Positions 55,587 to 64,000 of a stretch of DNA of 64,000 nt are shown here, in pieces. The DNA is taken from positions 49,161 through 113,160 of the forward strand of contig JAQWNP010000020.1 of assembly GCA_029268515.1 (NCBI GenBank), read 5' to 3'. Under the pieces are notes generated by a model. That model was given only the letters and a program-made list of their open reading frames with translations. It had not been told where the DNA came from and did not search any database. Origin of the DNA: Phycisphaerales bacterium (GTDB lineage: Bacteria > Planctomycetota > Phycisphaerae > Phycisphaerales > SM1A02). The position numbers were made by a program, and so were the translations under genes. The stretch's first letter is position 1; every line of letters starts with the position of its first letter.

Positions 55587-57259
55587 TCACCCATCTTTCC
55601 ATACCAGTCTTGGCAACTTACTTGGCGCTGGCGGCACCGGTAGCGCCAATCTCTTCGGAATCAGCTTCAACGACGCAAGAACTTCCTTCACCGAGCGCGT
55701 TAGTGGCTGAGGCTCAGGCGGCAATGGATTCAGAAGACTTTGCCCGAGCTGCCGACGCTTATCAACAAGCACAAAATCAACTGACGAATGAGCTCGATGC
55801 ACCGCTCGCTGAACTCGCATATGACCAAGCTGTTGCGGCTTATCGCATGGGTGACTTCGAACGTGCGGCTCGTGCATTTGGACAGGCAATGGGACTGACG
55901 CAACAACCCGAACTACTTGCTGATGCCGCCTACAATCTGGGCAATGCCCGCTACCAAGAAGCAATACAGACGCTTCAGGCTCCGCAGCAAGGCGATGAAC
56001 CTATTTCCGACCAGCGCCCAATCAAACAGATTGATATGGCAGTAAAGCAGCTTAACGAAGCGATGAATCGCTACCGACAAACACTGCGGACCGACCCCAA
56101 ACAAGCTGACGCATTAGCAAACACAGAGCTGACCTGGCGCACCATTCAAGAACTGGAAAAAATCAAGGAACAGCTCAAGCAACAACAGCAGCAGAATCAA
56201 GATCAACAGCAGAATCAAGATCAACAGCAGAATCAAGACCAACAGCAGAATCAAGATCAGCAGCAGAACCAAGATCAGCAGCAGAATCTTGATGAACTCA
56301 TGGATCAGCTCGAAGAACAGCTTGAGCAAGATGAGCAGCAGCAAGATCAGCAGCAGCAAGATCAGCAGCAGCAAGATCAGCAGCAGCAAGGCGAGCAGCA
56401 GCAAGATCAACAACAGCAAGGCGAGCAGCAGCAAGATCAACAACAGCAAGGCGAGCAGCAGCAAGATCAACAACAGCAAGGCGAGCAGCAGCAAGATCAA
56501 CAACAGCAAGGCGAGCAGCAGCAAGATCAGCAGCAGCAAGGCGAGCAACAGCAAGATCAGCAGCAGCAAGGCGAGCAACAGCAAGGCGAGCAGCAGCAAG
56601 ATCAGCAACAGCAAGGCGAGCAGCAGCAAGATCAACAGCAGCAAGATCAGCAACAGCAAGATCAGCAACAGCAAGGCGAGCAGCAGCAAGATCAACAGCA
56701 GCAAGATCAGCAACAGCAAGGCGAGCAGCAGCAAGATCAACAACAGCAAGATGAGCAGCAGCAAGATGAGCAGCAGCAAGGCGAGCAGCAGCAAGATCAG
56801 CAGCAACTAGATCTCGATCGACTGGAAGAGTTACTAGACCAATTGAAGTCACAATTGGAGCAGCAGCAACAAGAAGAACAGACATCGGAACAACAACAGA
56901 CCAACCAAAATGCTGAGAATCTGCTTAACCAAATGCTCGATGCATTGGAAAACCAGCAGACGCCGCAGTCCAAAGAACTTCAAGACAAGATCCGTGACCT
57001 CCTTGAGCAATTGCAAGATCTCAATCAAGAACCGGAAGAGCAACCAGAACAACCACAAGAGCAGACCGAGCAGCAAGATCAGCAGGAGCAACAAGAACCA
57101 TCAGAATCCGAGGCAGAGCCTTCGGGTACTGAGGGAGAAATGACAGAGGAAGAAGCATCTCGACTCTTGCAACAGGTCAGAGATCAGCAAAAGCAACGGC
57201 GAGAAGAGATGGAACGCCGACGAGCCAGAGACTATGTACCAACATCCAAGGACTGGTAG
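55583..57259 (+). CDS. batC: BatC-like TPR protein with expanded glutamine-rich repeat
   Basis: 558 residues from ATG 55583, which overlaps the batB stop. A signal peptide (about 1-22) precedes TPR-like helices (about 32-190: AQAAMDSEDFARAADAYQQAQ, AAYNLGNARYQEAI). Then come five NQDQQQ units (205-234) and an acidic bridge. A block of 5-residue units of type (D/G)(Q/E)QQQ spans 250-408. The C-terminal Gln/Glu-rich coiled coil ends in EEASRLLQQVRDQQKQRREEMERRRARDY, a BatC-type basic tail that resembles known C-termini. The TPR plus tail is the usual BatC; the repeat is an insertion of about 200 residues. Frame and stop are intact throughout. Confidence 0.85.
   Translation: MITHLSIPVLATYLALAAPVAPISSESASTTQELPSPSALVAEAQAAMDSEDFARAADAYQQAQNQLTNELDAPLAELAYDQAVAAYRMGDFERAARAFGQAMGLTQQPELLADAAYNLGNARYQEAIQTLQAPQQGDEPISDQRPIKQIDMAVKQLNEAMNRYRQTLRTDPKQADALANTELTWRTIQELEKIKEQLKQQQQQNQDQQQNQDQQQNQDQQQNQDQQQNQDQQQNLDELMDQLEEQLEQDEQQQDQQQQDQQQQDQQQQGEQQQDQQQQGEQQQDQQQQGEQQQDQQQQGEQQQDQQQQGEQQQDQQQQGEQQQDQQQQGEQQQGEQQQDQQQQGEQQQDQQQQDQQQQDQQQQGEQQQDQQQQDQQQQGEQQQDQQQQDEQQQDEQQQGEQQQDQQQLDLDRLEELLDQLKSQLEQQQQEEQTSEQQQTNQNAENLLNQMLDALENQQTPQSKELQDKIRDLLEQLQDLNQEPEEQPEQPQEQTEQQDQQEQQEPSESEAEPSGTEGEMTEEEASRLLQQVRDQQKQRREEMERRRARDYVPTSKDW
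56195..56806 (+). repeat. In-frame tandem repeats in batC: 18-base then 15-base units
   Basis: Bases 56195-56284 are five 18-base units encoding NQDQQQ. Bases 56330-56794 are, by phase arithmetic, thirty-one 15-base units encoding (D/G)(Q/E)QQQ, followed by a partial unit to 56806. Units alternate between GATCARCARCAGCAA-type and GGCGAGCARCAGCAA-type, and CAG/CAA codons vary slightly between units. The purity suggests recent expansion by unit duplication while keeping the frame. Long reading frames on the other strand here are by-products of the repeat. Confidence 0.95.
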
Positions 57260-57261
57260 CA

Positions 57262-59097
57262 ATGAAACAAGCAACTAGAAACAACAACTTACGCGCCGGC
57301 TCACTCCTTGCCTTGATCGCTGCGCTTTTCGTCAGTGCTGTCTCACAAGCGCAGCCGATGACGATTGATGTACTTCCACGTGGCTATGTGGGAGTTCCCT
57401 TGCCGGTCAAAGTTCGATTGGATTACACACAGAGCTATCAAAGACCAATCGCACCCACTGATATCAAGGGGGCCACCCTCACAGAGCAAGCTGGCACCAG
57501 CCAAGGCTTCGAGATGATGTTCGGACAATCAAGTCGTTGGATTGAGTACAGGTGGCTCCTCACGCCTGAAAAGGAAGGCCTCTTGATTGTCCCCTCCTTT
57601 GTCGCGACCGTGGACTCAAAAGAAGTTAAGACCAAAATGACTTCGATTCAGATCGTATCGCCAGGCATTAGTGACATTGCGGTGATGGAAGTGACTGCTG
57701 ATCCCGAAACAGCTTATGTTGGACAACCAATAAAACTCACATTGAATTTGCTGATCGCACCTTTTGAATACCAGACCCGACGTGGCTTGCAGCAATTGTC
57801 TTCAACTGCCACTTTCAATCAAATACAAAATTCCAGTCAATGGGGCATCTTTACAGCGTCTATTGAACGCCTTCTTTCAGCTGGACGGGTACCAAGTGAT
57901 TGGGGCCGACTTATCAAACGCACCAACGACAAAGGTGAATTCGAGACGTTCTACCGCTACCCCTTCGAAACCACCTTTATTCCAGACAAACAGGGGCAAC
58001 TTGATATTGGTGAACTACGACTGGTGATCAATTACCCCCGTGGCGTAACCCAAGACTTTTGGGGCGCGATCGTACCATCATCAACCACTCCAGAAATCAT
58101 TACGGCAGATGTACCTTCTATCGACATAAAGTCGCCTCCGCGGGAAGGGCGAGTTCCTGGTTACACCGGCGCTGTTGGGCAATATGCCTTTCGCATGAGT
58201 GCACAACCTCTTGATGTGGCAGTCGGCGATCCAATTACACTCACAATGAAAATCACTGACCTCTCTGCCTCGCAGAGTGATCTAGATAGATTGCAACCAC
58301 CAGATCTAGCGAGCATTCAATCACTGACAAAAAACTTCAAGGTGCCAGACGAACTTCCCGCTGGAACGATCCAGGGCCAAAGCAAAATTTTCACCCAGAC
58401 GATTCGCGCCACATCAAAGAATGTCACTGAGATTCCTGCGATCCCTTTTACGTACTTCGATCCTGCGGAAGAGCAGTATGAATCATCTCGATCAACGCCG
58501 ATAGCAATTTCTGTCAAACCGGCCACTTCACTGACACTTCAGGATATTGTCGGTAACAACGCTAATGATATGACGCCTTTACAAAGTCTCAGCGAGCAGT
58601 CAGAGGGCATTGGGCACAACTATACCGGGCCAGATTTATTGACCGTTCAATCAACACCCATTGCATGGATTTTCTACCTCGCACTGTTGTGCCCACCATT
58701 GCTCTTTGCGGTCGCTGCCAGCACACAGGCCCATCGCAGTCGACTTGCCAAGGATCCATCGCTTGCTCGCCGTCGCACTGCACTTCGCCGCGCCATGGCT
58801 GCCCTCAATGAGGCGAAGCGACTTGACGACCAACATCGCCCCGAAGCTATTGCCATCGCATTGCGTATCTACATCGCCGATCGGCTTGGTATTCCCGAAG
58901 GTGGCCTCACTGGAAATGAGGCAGCCGCACAACTTCTCGCGGCCGGAGCAACGCCTCAGAGCGTCACGATGGTCACCAATGTCTTTGCGGCAACTGAACA
59001 AAGTCGTTACGCAGGACAGACATCAACCCATTCTTCTGATCTCATCACCGATGCAAAATCAGCAATCAATGCGATTGAACAGGAGTCTCTCAAATGA
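57262..59097 (+). CDS. batD: BatD-like secreted/membrane protein
   Basis: A 611-residue protein. The signal peptide ends near residue 31 (AVSQAQ). A long extracytoplasmic region of beta-sandwich repeats follows (VLPRGYVGVPLPVKVRL, AYVGQPIKLTLNLLI, VAVGDPITLTMKITDLSA), each starting with the BatD-type 'V-G-x-P-hydrophobic' turn. A TM helix near 472-492 leads to a cytoplasmic helical tail (RRTALRRAMAALNEAKRLDDQ). This is the usual BatD architecture. It starts two bases after batC, and its stop overlaps the start of batE. Confidence 0.88.
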   Translation: MKQATRNNNLRAGSLLALIAALFVSAVSQAQPMTIDVLPRGYVGVPLPVKVRLDYTQSYQRPIAPTDIKGATLTEQAGTSQGFEMMFGQSSRWIEYRWLLTPEKEGLLIVPSFVATVDSKEVKTKMTSIQIVSPGISDIAVMEVTADPETAYVGQPIKLTLNLLIAPFEYQTRRGLQQLSSTATFNQIQNSSQWGIFTASIERLLSAGRVPSDWGRLIKRTNDKGEFETFYRYPFETTFIPDKQGQLDIGELRLVINYPRGVTQDFWGAIVPSSTTPEIITADVPSIDIKSPPREGRVPGYTGAVGQYAFRMSAQPLDVAVGDPITLTMKITDLSASQSDLDRLQPPDLASIQSLTKNFKVPDELPAGTIQGQSKIFTQTIRATSKNVTEIPAIPFTYFDPAEEQYESSRSTPIAISVKPATSLTLQDIVGNNANDMTPLQSLSEQSEGIGHNYTGPDLLTVQSTPIAWIFYLALLCPPLLFAVAASTQAHRSRLAKDPSLARRRTALRRAMAALNEAKRLDDQHRPEAIAIALRIYIADRLGIPEGGLTGNEAAAQLLAAGATPQSVTMVTNVFAATEQSRYAGQTSTHSSDLITDAKSAINAIEQESLK

Positions 59098-59981
59098 AGA
59101 TTCCACAACTTTTCAACACATCACGTAAGTGCACCACTCTTGTATTGGTGTTTCTATTTTCTCTTGGCATGGGGCACACCAGATTAGATGCTGCTGATGT
59201 AGAGCGACTCGACACGAAGCAGATGCTCACTGTGCTCAACGAGGCTGAGGCTGCCTATAGCAAAGCGATCGCAGAGAAGCGAACGGACCCGACAGCTGCT
59301 GCAGATTCATTTACTCGAGCAGCTGATCGCTTTGAGCTGCTTATTGATGCTGGCGTTGTCAATGGCAAATTGCTCTACGATCTTGGAAACACCTATTTTC
59401 AAATGGACGATCTTGGAAAAGCAATCTTAAACTATCGCCGTGCAGAACTACTACTTGGCAACGATGCCAATCTTGAATACAACCTGGAACAAGCCCGAAA
59501 TGCGGTGACGAGCCAACTGCCGCGCCACGATGCTGATGTACTTTACGAGCGGCTACTTTTCTGGCACCACAACTTTTCATTCTCACTCAGGCTCACAATC
59601 TTTGCCATTTGCTGGATTGCCTTATGGGCGGTGCTCTATGTATGCCTCAGACGACCAGTCGCTTATTGGAATTATTGGGCCGGCTGCTGCTTTACAATTG
59701 CACTGCTGTTTGGAGCCTCGCTCGCCTACGATCTTTACGCCACACCAGGCAGCGACCAAGGGGTCATTCTCAGCGACGATATCGTGGTTCGAAAAGGTGA
59801 CTCCGAGGGATATGAGCCCAAATTCAATGAACAGCTCAATGCAGGTGTTGAGTTCGATCTCCTGGAGAGCCGGCCCAATTGGCTGCATATTGAATTGACC
59901 GATGGACAGTCTGGATGGATTCCTGCGACTGATGCCGCCATGATCTCGATGGTTTTTCCGAGCAACCAAAAAACAACCTAA
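59094..59981 (+). CDS. batE: BatE-like TPR protein with SH3-type tail
   Basis: A 295-residue protein. The signal or anchor segment spans about 14-34. A TPR region (about 40-150) has KLLYDLGNTYFQMDDLGKAILNYRRAELL, the hallmark of BatE. Two TM helices (about 163-183 and 193-213) follow, then a C-terminal SH3-like domain (about 225-285: DIVVRKGDSEGYEPKF...WLHIELTDGQSGWIP). It is the last Bat gene; the stop is 39 bases before the ATP-grasp gene, so read-through into that group is likely. Confidence 0.88.
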   Translation: MKIPQLFNTSRKCTTLVLVFLFSLGMGHTRLDAADVERLDTKQMLTVLNEAEAAYSKAIAEKRTDPTAAADSFTRAADRFELLIDAGVVNGKLLYDLGNTYFQMDDLGKAILNYRRAELLLGNDANLEYNLEQARNAVTSQLPRHDADVLYERLLFWHHNFSFSLRLTIFAICWIALWAVLYVCLRRPVAYWNYWAGCCFTIALLFGASLAYDLYATPGSDQGVILSDDIVVRKGDSEGYEPKFNEQLNAGVEFDLLESRPNWLHIELTDGQSGWIPATDAAMISMVFPSNQKTT

Positions 59982-60020
59982 CCATGCAGTCTCGCCCAGG
60001 CAGTGCTACACTGACTCACC

Positions 60021-61457
60021 ATGGAATGGACGCACGCGCGGCTAGGGTATGACGAAGCATTTGACGCCAAAGGCCAGGTACGCCCTGCTTACCATGACCT
60101 CATCGCAACCCTAGAGACACTACCTCCCGACGAGCTGCGTCGCCGCGAGCAATTGCAACGCGTCAGCCTGATCAATCAGGGAATCACTTTCACGGTGTAC
60201 GGGCAAGAGGAAGGCGTTGAACGGATTTTTCCGTTCGACTTTGTCCCACGTATCGTTACTTCTTCAGAATGGAAACATGTCGAACGTGGACTGATTCAGC
60301 GCGTCACGGCGCTCAATCTCTTCCTCACAGATATCTACGGCGACCAGAAGTGCCTTCGTGATGGCATTGTTCCATACGAACTCATATTCCGATCAGGCGA
60401 GTACTGCCGGCAACTTGTTGGCACACGACCAAGGCATGATGTCTTCACGCACATCATTGGTACCGATTTACTGCGCGATGAAAAAGGCACTTTCACTGTG
60501 CTTGAGGACAACTGCCGCTGCCCCAGTGGTGTCTCGTATGTGCTCGAAAATCGCAACTTGCTCTCTCGCGTATTCCCCGAGTTCTTCGAGAAACACGCCG
60601 TTCTTCCGGTAGATCGCTACCCTCAATTACTTCGAGAAGCCTTGACGCATGCCGCACCTCGCGGCAGACAAGATCCTGTGGTCGCCATTCTGACACCTGG
60701 GCTACACAACTCAGCCTACTTTGAACACTCTTTTTTAGCACGAGAAATGGGTGTCGCCCTGGTTGAAGGCCGTGACCTGATTGTTGAAGACGACCAAGTC
60801 TTCATGCGTACAACACGAGGGAAACAGAGAGTTGATGTCATCTATCGTCGTATTGATGACGCCTTCATCGACCCTGTGGTATTTGATCGCAAAAGTATCC
60901 TGGGTGTGCCAGGCCTTGTCCATGCATATCAAACCGGAAATGTAACAATCGTCAACGCGCCCGGATCGGGCATTGCCGACAACAAAGCAATCTATCCATA
61001 TATTCCAGACATTGTCCGTTACTACATGGACGAGGAAATCATTCTTCCACAGGTTAAAACCTGGGTCGGAAATCGCCGCCATGAAGCCGATTACATTCGG
61101 CAGAACATGAAAGATCTTGTTGTCAAACTCACCGACGGCGCAGGCGGCTATGGCATGCTGGTTGGCCCCGCTGCAACCAAAGAGGAAATTAGTCTATTCA
61201 AGGAAAGCTTTGATGCTCGACCTGAGCACTACATCGCGCAGCCTCTGATCGAGTTTTCACAACATCCAACCCACATCAATGACAACTTTGAACCACGGCG
61301 CGTCGATTTGCGACCTTTCATTTTGTATGGCGAGACAATAAAAGTCTTACCAGGAGGCCTCACGCGCGTGGCTATGGAAGCTGGTTCTTATGTCGTCAAC
61401 TCATCACAAGGTGGCGGCAGTAAAGATACTTGGGTCCTTGCGGAGCAGCCATCATGA
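60021..61457 (+). CDS. Circularly permuted ATP-grasp protein (DUF404/DUF407 type)
   Basis: A 478-residue cytoplasmic protein. The diagnostic segments are all present: RVSLINQGITFTVYG near residue 48, RPRHDVFTHIIGTDLLRD, the EDNCRCPSGVSYVLENR loop near 162, and VVKLTDGAGGYGM near 366, which holds the nucleotide-binding Lys. These proteins are permuted ATP-grasp ligases proposed to make amide bonds in a peptide tag or small molecule; the product is unknown. The stop overlaps the start of the alpha-E gene (ATGA). The conserved neighbours alpha-E and transglutaminase follow as expected. Confidence 0.93.
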   Translation: MEWTHARLGYDEAFDAKGQVRPAYHDLIATLETLPPDELRRREQLQRVSLINQGITFTVYGQEEGVERIFPFDFVPRIVTSSEWKHVERGLIQRVTALNLFLTDIYGDQKCLRDGIVPYELIFRSGEYCRQLVGTRPRHDVFTHIIGTDLLRDEKGTFTVLEDNCRCPSGVSYVLENRNLLSRVFPEFFEKHAVLPVDRYPQLLREALTHAAPRGRQDPVVAILTPGLHNSAYFEHSFLAREMGVALVEGRDLIVEDDQVFMRTTRGKQRVDVIYRRIDDAFIDPVVFDRKSILGVPGLVHAYQTGNVTIVNAPGSGIADNKAIYPYIPDIVRYYMDEEIILPQVKTWVGNRRHEADYIRQNMKDLVVKLTDGAGGYGMLVGPAATKEEISLFKESFDARPEHYIAQPLIEFSQHPTHINDNFEPRRVDLRPFILYGETIKVLPGGLTRVAMEAGSYVVNSSQGGGSKDTWVLAEQPS

Positions 61458-62419
61458 GAGGCATGCTTGCACGGGCAGCAGAGAATATCTACTGGCTTGG
61501 ACGATACCTGGAACGTGCTGGAAACATGACCCGCTTCCTGCTGGTCACTGAGCAACTGAGTGTCGAACTAAGAGGCCTGGCCCCGGGCTTAGCTCGAAGC
61601 TTGTGGATGGATCTACCGAAGGTATACCCAGGCGCTATCGTCATTGTTGATCCTGAATCCGCGACAGAAGAAGTCGCGAAAGCCCATCTACGTTCTTTTC
61701 TGCTGGCAACTGATAATCAACTATCGATTGCTGCTTCCCTTCGAAGTGCACGTGAAAATGCCCGCGTCGTGCGAGAAAATCTCACTCGCGAATCATTTGA
61801 ACAACTGAATCAGACCTACCATCGCATCCAGACACTGACCAACCAGCCACTCGATACAACAATGGCTCTCTGTGATGTCATCAAAGAGGTCCAGATGCAG
61901 ATCTTCGGCGTAAGTGGTGCTGTCGATCGCACCTTTGCCCGCAATGAGGGTTGGTCTTTTTTTAATCTGGGAACAATGGTTGAGCGGGCCTACCGAACAC
62001 TCAAGCTACTCGAGACCAAAATTCCCAAGCTCATTGATGAGCCCGCAGCTATTGAACTCCCAATCTACTACGCTCACCTACGTAGCATGCTTCGAACCGT
62101 TGCATCATGGGAAAACTACCGACATGTCTTTGGACTTGATCTCGATGCACTGCAAGTTCTTCGATTTCTCTTGTTTGATCAGTACACTCCCTCTTCCGTT
62201 CGAGCCTGTGTTCATGCACTACAACAAAATCTCATCTCTCTGAGCGATTCTGAGCTGATGACTGTTCCATCCCGTATGCTCGGAAAACTTTCTGCCAAAC
62301 TCATGTATGAAGAGCACGAGATCATGGCTGAAGAAAAGCTCGACCACACCTGCCGTGATCTTGCCTCTAGCTTGATGGAAGTTCACGAGTCCATTTCACG
62401 ACTCTACTTTTCTGTTTAA
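61454..62419 (+). CDS. Alpha-E domain protein (DUF403)
   Basis: About 321 residues, all-helical. The N-terminal MLARAAENIYWLGRYLERAGNMTR is the alpha-E signature. NEGWSFFNLGTMVERAYRTLKLL near residue 170 contains the second conserved Glu-Arg helix. The family is almost always encoded with the permuted ATP-grasp ligase and a transglutaminase and may act with them on one substrate. ATG 61454 overlaps the preceding stop by four bases and gives the standard N-terminus. Confidence 0.93.
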   Translation: MRGMLARAAENIYWLGRYLERAGNMTRFLLVTEQLSVELRGLAPGLARSLWMDLPKVYPGAIVIVDPESATEEVAKAHLRSFLLATDNQLSIAASLRSARENARVVRENLTRESFEQLNQTYHRIQTLTNQPLDTTMALCDVIKEVQMQIFGVSGAVDRTFARNEGWSFFNLGTMVERAYRTLKLLETKIPKLIDEPAAIELPIYYAHLRSMLRTVASWENYRHVFGLDLDALQVLRFLLFDQYTPSSVRACVHALQQNLISLSDSELMTVPSRMLGKLSAKLMYEEHEIMAEEKLDHTCRDLASSLMEVHESISRLYFSV

Positions 62420-62437
62420 AAAGGAATCTTTCAATCC

Positions 62438-63415
62438 GTGTTGCTTGAGATTGAACATCACATGTGCTTCAGTTATGACCGATTCGTACGTGAATCTCAT
62501 ATGGAGCTTCGCATTGAACCGCGATCACAGGCTCAGCAAACCTTGCACGAGTTCAGCCTCGCAGTCGGCCCACCTACCAGAATTACCCGCCATGAAGACT
62601 GGATGGGTAATACCGTGCACTGGTTTTCGATCACTGATTACCACAAGCGAATTGAGTTACTCATTCGTTCTGTCGTTGAAGTTCATCCGGCAAACATATT
62701 CGCAGATATCAACGATCCGCTGCCCATGGAAGAGCTTCATAACCGCGAACAGATGACGCTCTATGACTTCACGCTTTTTTCCGGACCAATTATTGATACA
62801 CCAGCATTACGAGATTTTCATAAACAGCTCAAATTACCTGAATGCAAGACGCTTGGCACACTCGTCACGCAACTCGGCAACGGCCTACACAGCCAATTGA
62901 CTTATCAACAAAATGTAAGCAACTATGCATCTACAACTCAAGATCTTTTGGATACCGGCGCCGGCGTTTGCCAGGACTTTGCCCATCTTGCCTTAGCGCT
63001 CTTTCGACTTAGTGGTGTGCCATGTCGATATGTCAGTGGTTATTTGCATATAGACCAACAATCTGAAACACCATCCCAGTCACATGCTTGGATGGAGTTC
63101 TTTTCGCCATCAAAAGGATGGATCGCTTTTGATCCAACCCATAATGTATTCCCCAATGACTGCTATGCCACCGTTGCTTATGGCCGCAACTACAATGACG
63201 TGCCGCCAAACAAGGGCATCTTCCAGGGCAATGCTAGTGAAACTCTTGAGGCTCATGTCGTCACCCGACCCGCAGTTAGAACTGAATCAGTTCAGCTCCG
63301 CCAAGAGACCTATCTAGATCTCCCTGTCTATCAAGAGATCCCTGAAAGTGATCGATCGAAAAACCAACATAGCGCTGGTGAATCAGCCGCTTCGCAACAA
63401 CAGCAACAACAATAA
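62438..63415 (+). CDS. Transglutaminase-like cysteine protease, alpha-E cluster type
   Basis: A 325-residue protein. An N-terminal beta domain (about 15-115: YDRFVRESHMELRIEPRSQ) precedes the transglutaminase core with an intact triad: Cys178 in GAGVCQDFAHLALALFR, His216 in SHAWMEFF and Asp232 in GWIAFDPTHN. The C-terminus is a Gln-rich tail (SQQQQQQ). It probably cleaves or exchanges amide bonds made by the neighbouring ATP-grasp ligase. The start is GTG 62438, with AAGGA about 12 bases upstream; TTG 62441 is possible. It is 18 bases after the alpha-E stop and converges on the 16S gene. Confidence 0.92.
   Translation: MLLEIEHHMCFSYDRFVRESHMELRIEPRSQAQQTLHEFSLAVGPPTRITRHEDWMGNTVHWFSITDYHKRIELLIRSVVEVHPANIFADINDPLPMEELHNREQMTLYDFTLFSGPIIDTPALRDFHKQLKLPECKTLGTLVTQLGNGLHSQLTYQQNVSNYASTTQDLLDTGAGVCQDFAHLALALFRLSGVPCRYVSGYLHIDQQSETPSQSHAWMEFFSPSKGWIAFDPTHNVFPNDCYATVAYGRNYNDVPPNKGIFQGNASETLEAHVVTRPAVRTESVQLRQETYLDLPVYQEIPESDRSKNQHSAGESAASQQQQQQ

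Positions 63416-64000
<585 letters not shown>

Noticed and set aside
56195..56806. CRISPR-like regular repetition
   Set aside because: Units are contiguous 15- or 18-base in-frame codon repeats without spacers.
56114..56885. Long open frames on the minus strand and in another plus frame (up to 230 codons, Leu/Ile/Val- or Ala-rich)
   Set aside because: They are the glutamine repeat of batC read in other frames; composition is a direct product of the CAG/CAA units.

Overview
The window is a compact chromosomal segment of a free-living Gram-negative-type bacterium. There are about 48 protein genes, mostly housekeeping, with short gaps and many stop/start overlaps. The gene set fits a planctomycete of Phycisphaerae type: a very long fused SecDF, a Minf_1886-family protein, rhomboid and S2P proteases with a DUF6576-like tail, a complete MoxR-Bat operon, and a 16S rRNA gene with no 23S gene after it. 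This placement is inferred from gene content and family knowledge; the 235 bases of 16S at the right edge could settle it by database search.

Layout, left half. The 3' part of smc (1-1668) converges on an alpha/beta-hydrolase/GT39 fusion and an NAD-type isocitrate dehydrogenase gene (minus). An FAD oxidoreductase and an aldo/keto reductase follow (plus, overlapping), then a LysM protein (minus). A minus-strand block from about 20.7 to 8.3 kb reads xseA, xseB, prepilin peptidase, OmpA-like lipoprotein, Nudix, S2P, rhomboid, tgt, yajC, secDF and ends at a strong hairpin terminator. Divergent from xseA are recG, polX, an orphan DNA methyltransferase and ffh (plus).

Middle. An AI-2E-type transporter, a Minf_1886 protein, a 3-methyladenine glycosylase and an amidohydrolase lie on minus. 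On plus come an OmpA-like lipoprotein, a transglutaminase-fold protein lacking its catalytic Cys and His, and a zinc-ribbon membrane protein. A minus-strand DNA-damage cassette follows: SRAP (YedK/HMCES), imuA, imuB, dnaE2. About 490 bases dense in inverted repeats separate it from a small coiled-coil protein gene, followed upstream by a DUF3553 protein gene and gdhA (minus).

Right half. A fused chorismate mutase/prephenate dehydrogenase (plus) converges on a fused HyuA-HyuB oxoprolinase, with mtfA and a small unknown gene upstream (minus). A long plus-strand run then carries moxR, a DUF58 protein, a BatD-like/DUF4381-like protein, batA, batB, a BatC-like TPR protein with a large in-frame glutamine repeat, batD and batE. 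It is followed by ATP-grasp, alpha-E and transglutaminase genes. A bidirectional terminator separates these from the 3' end of a 16S rRNA gene on minus.

No tRNA, insertion sequence, prophage, CRISPR array or replication origin was seen. The observations most worth following are the inverted-repeat cluster at 40.63-40.88 kb, the degenerate transglutaminase, the hydrolase/GT39 fusion, the shared tail on two adjacent intramembrane proteases, the 15-base repeat array in batC, and the unlinked 16S gene.
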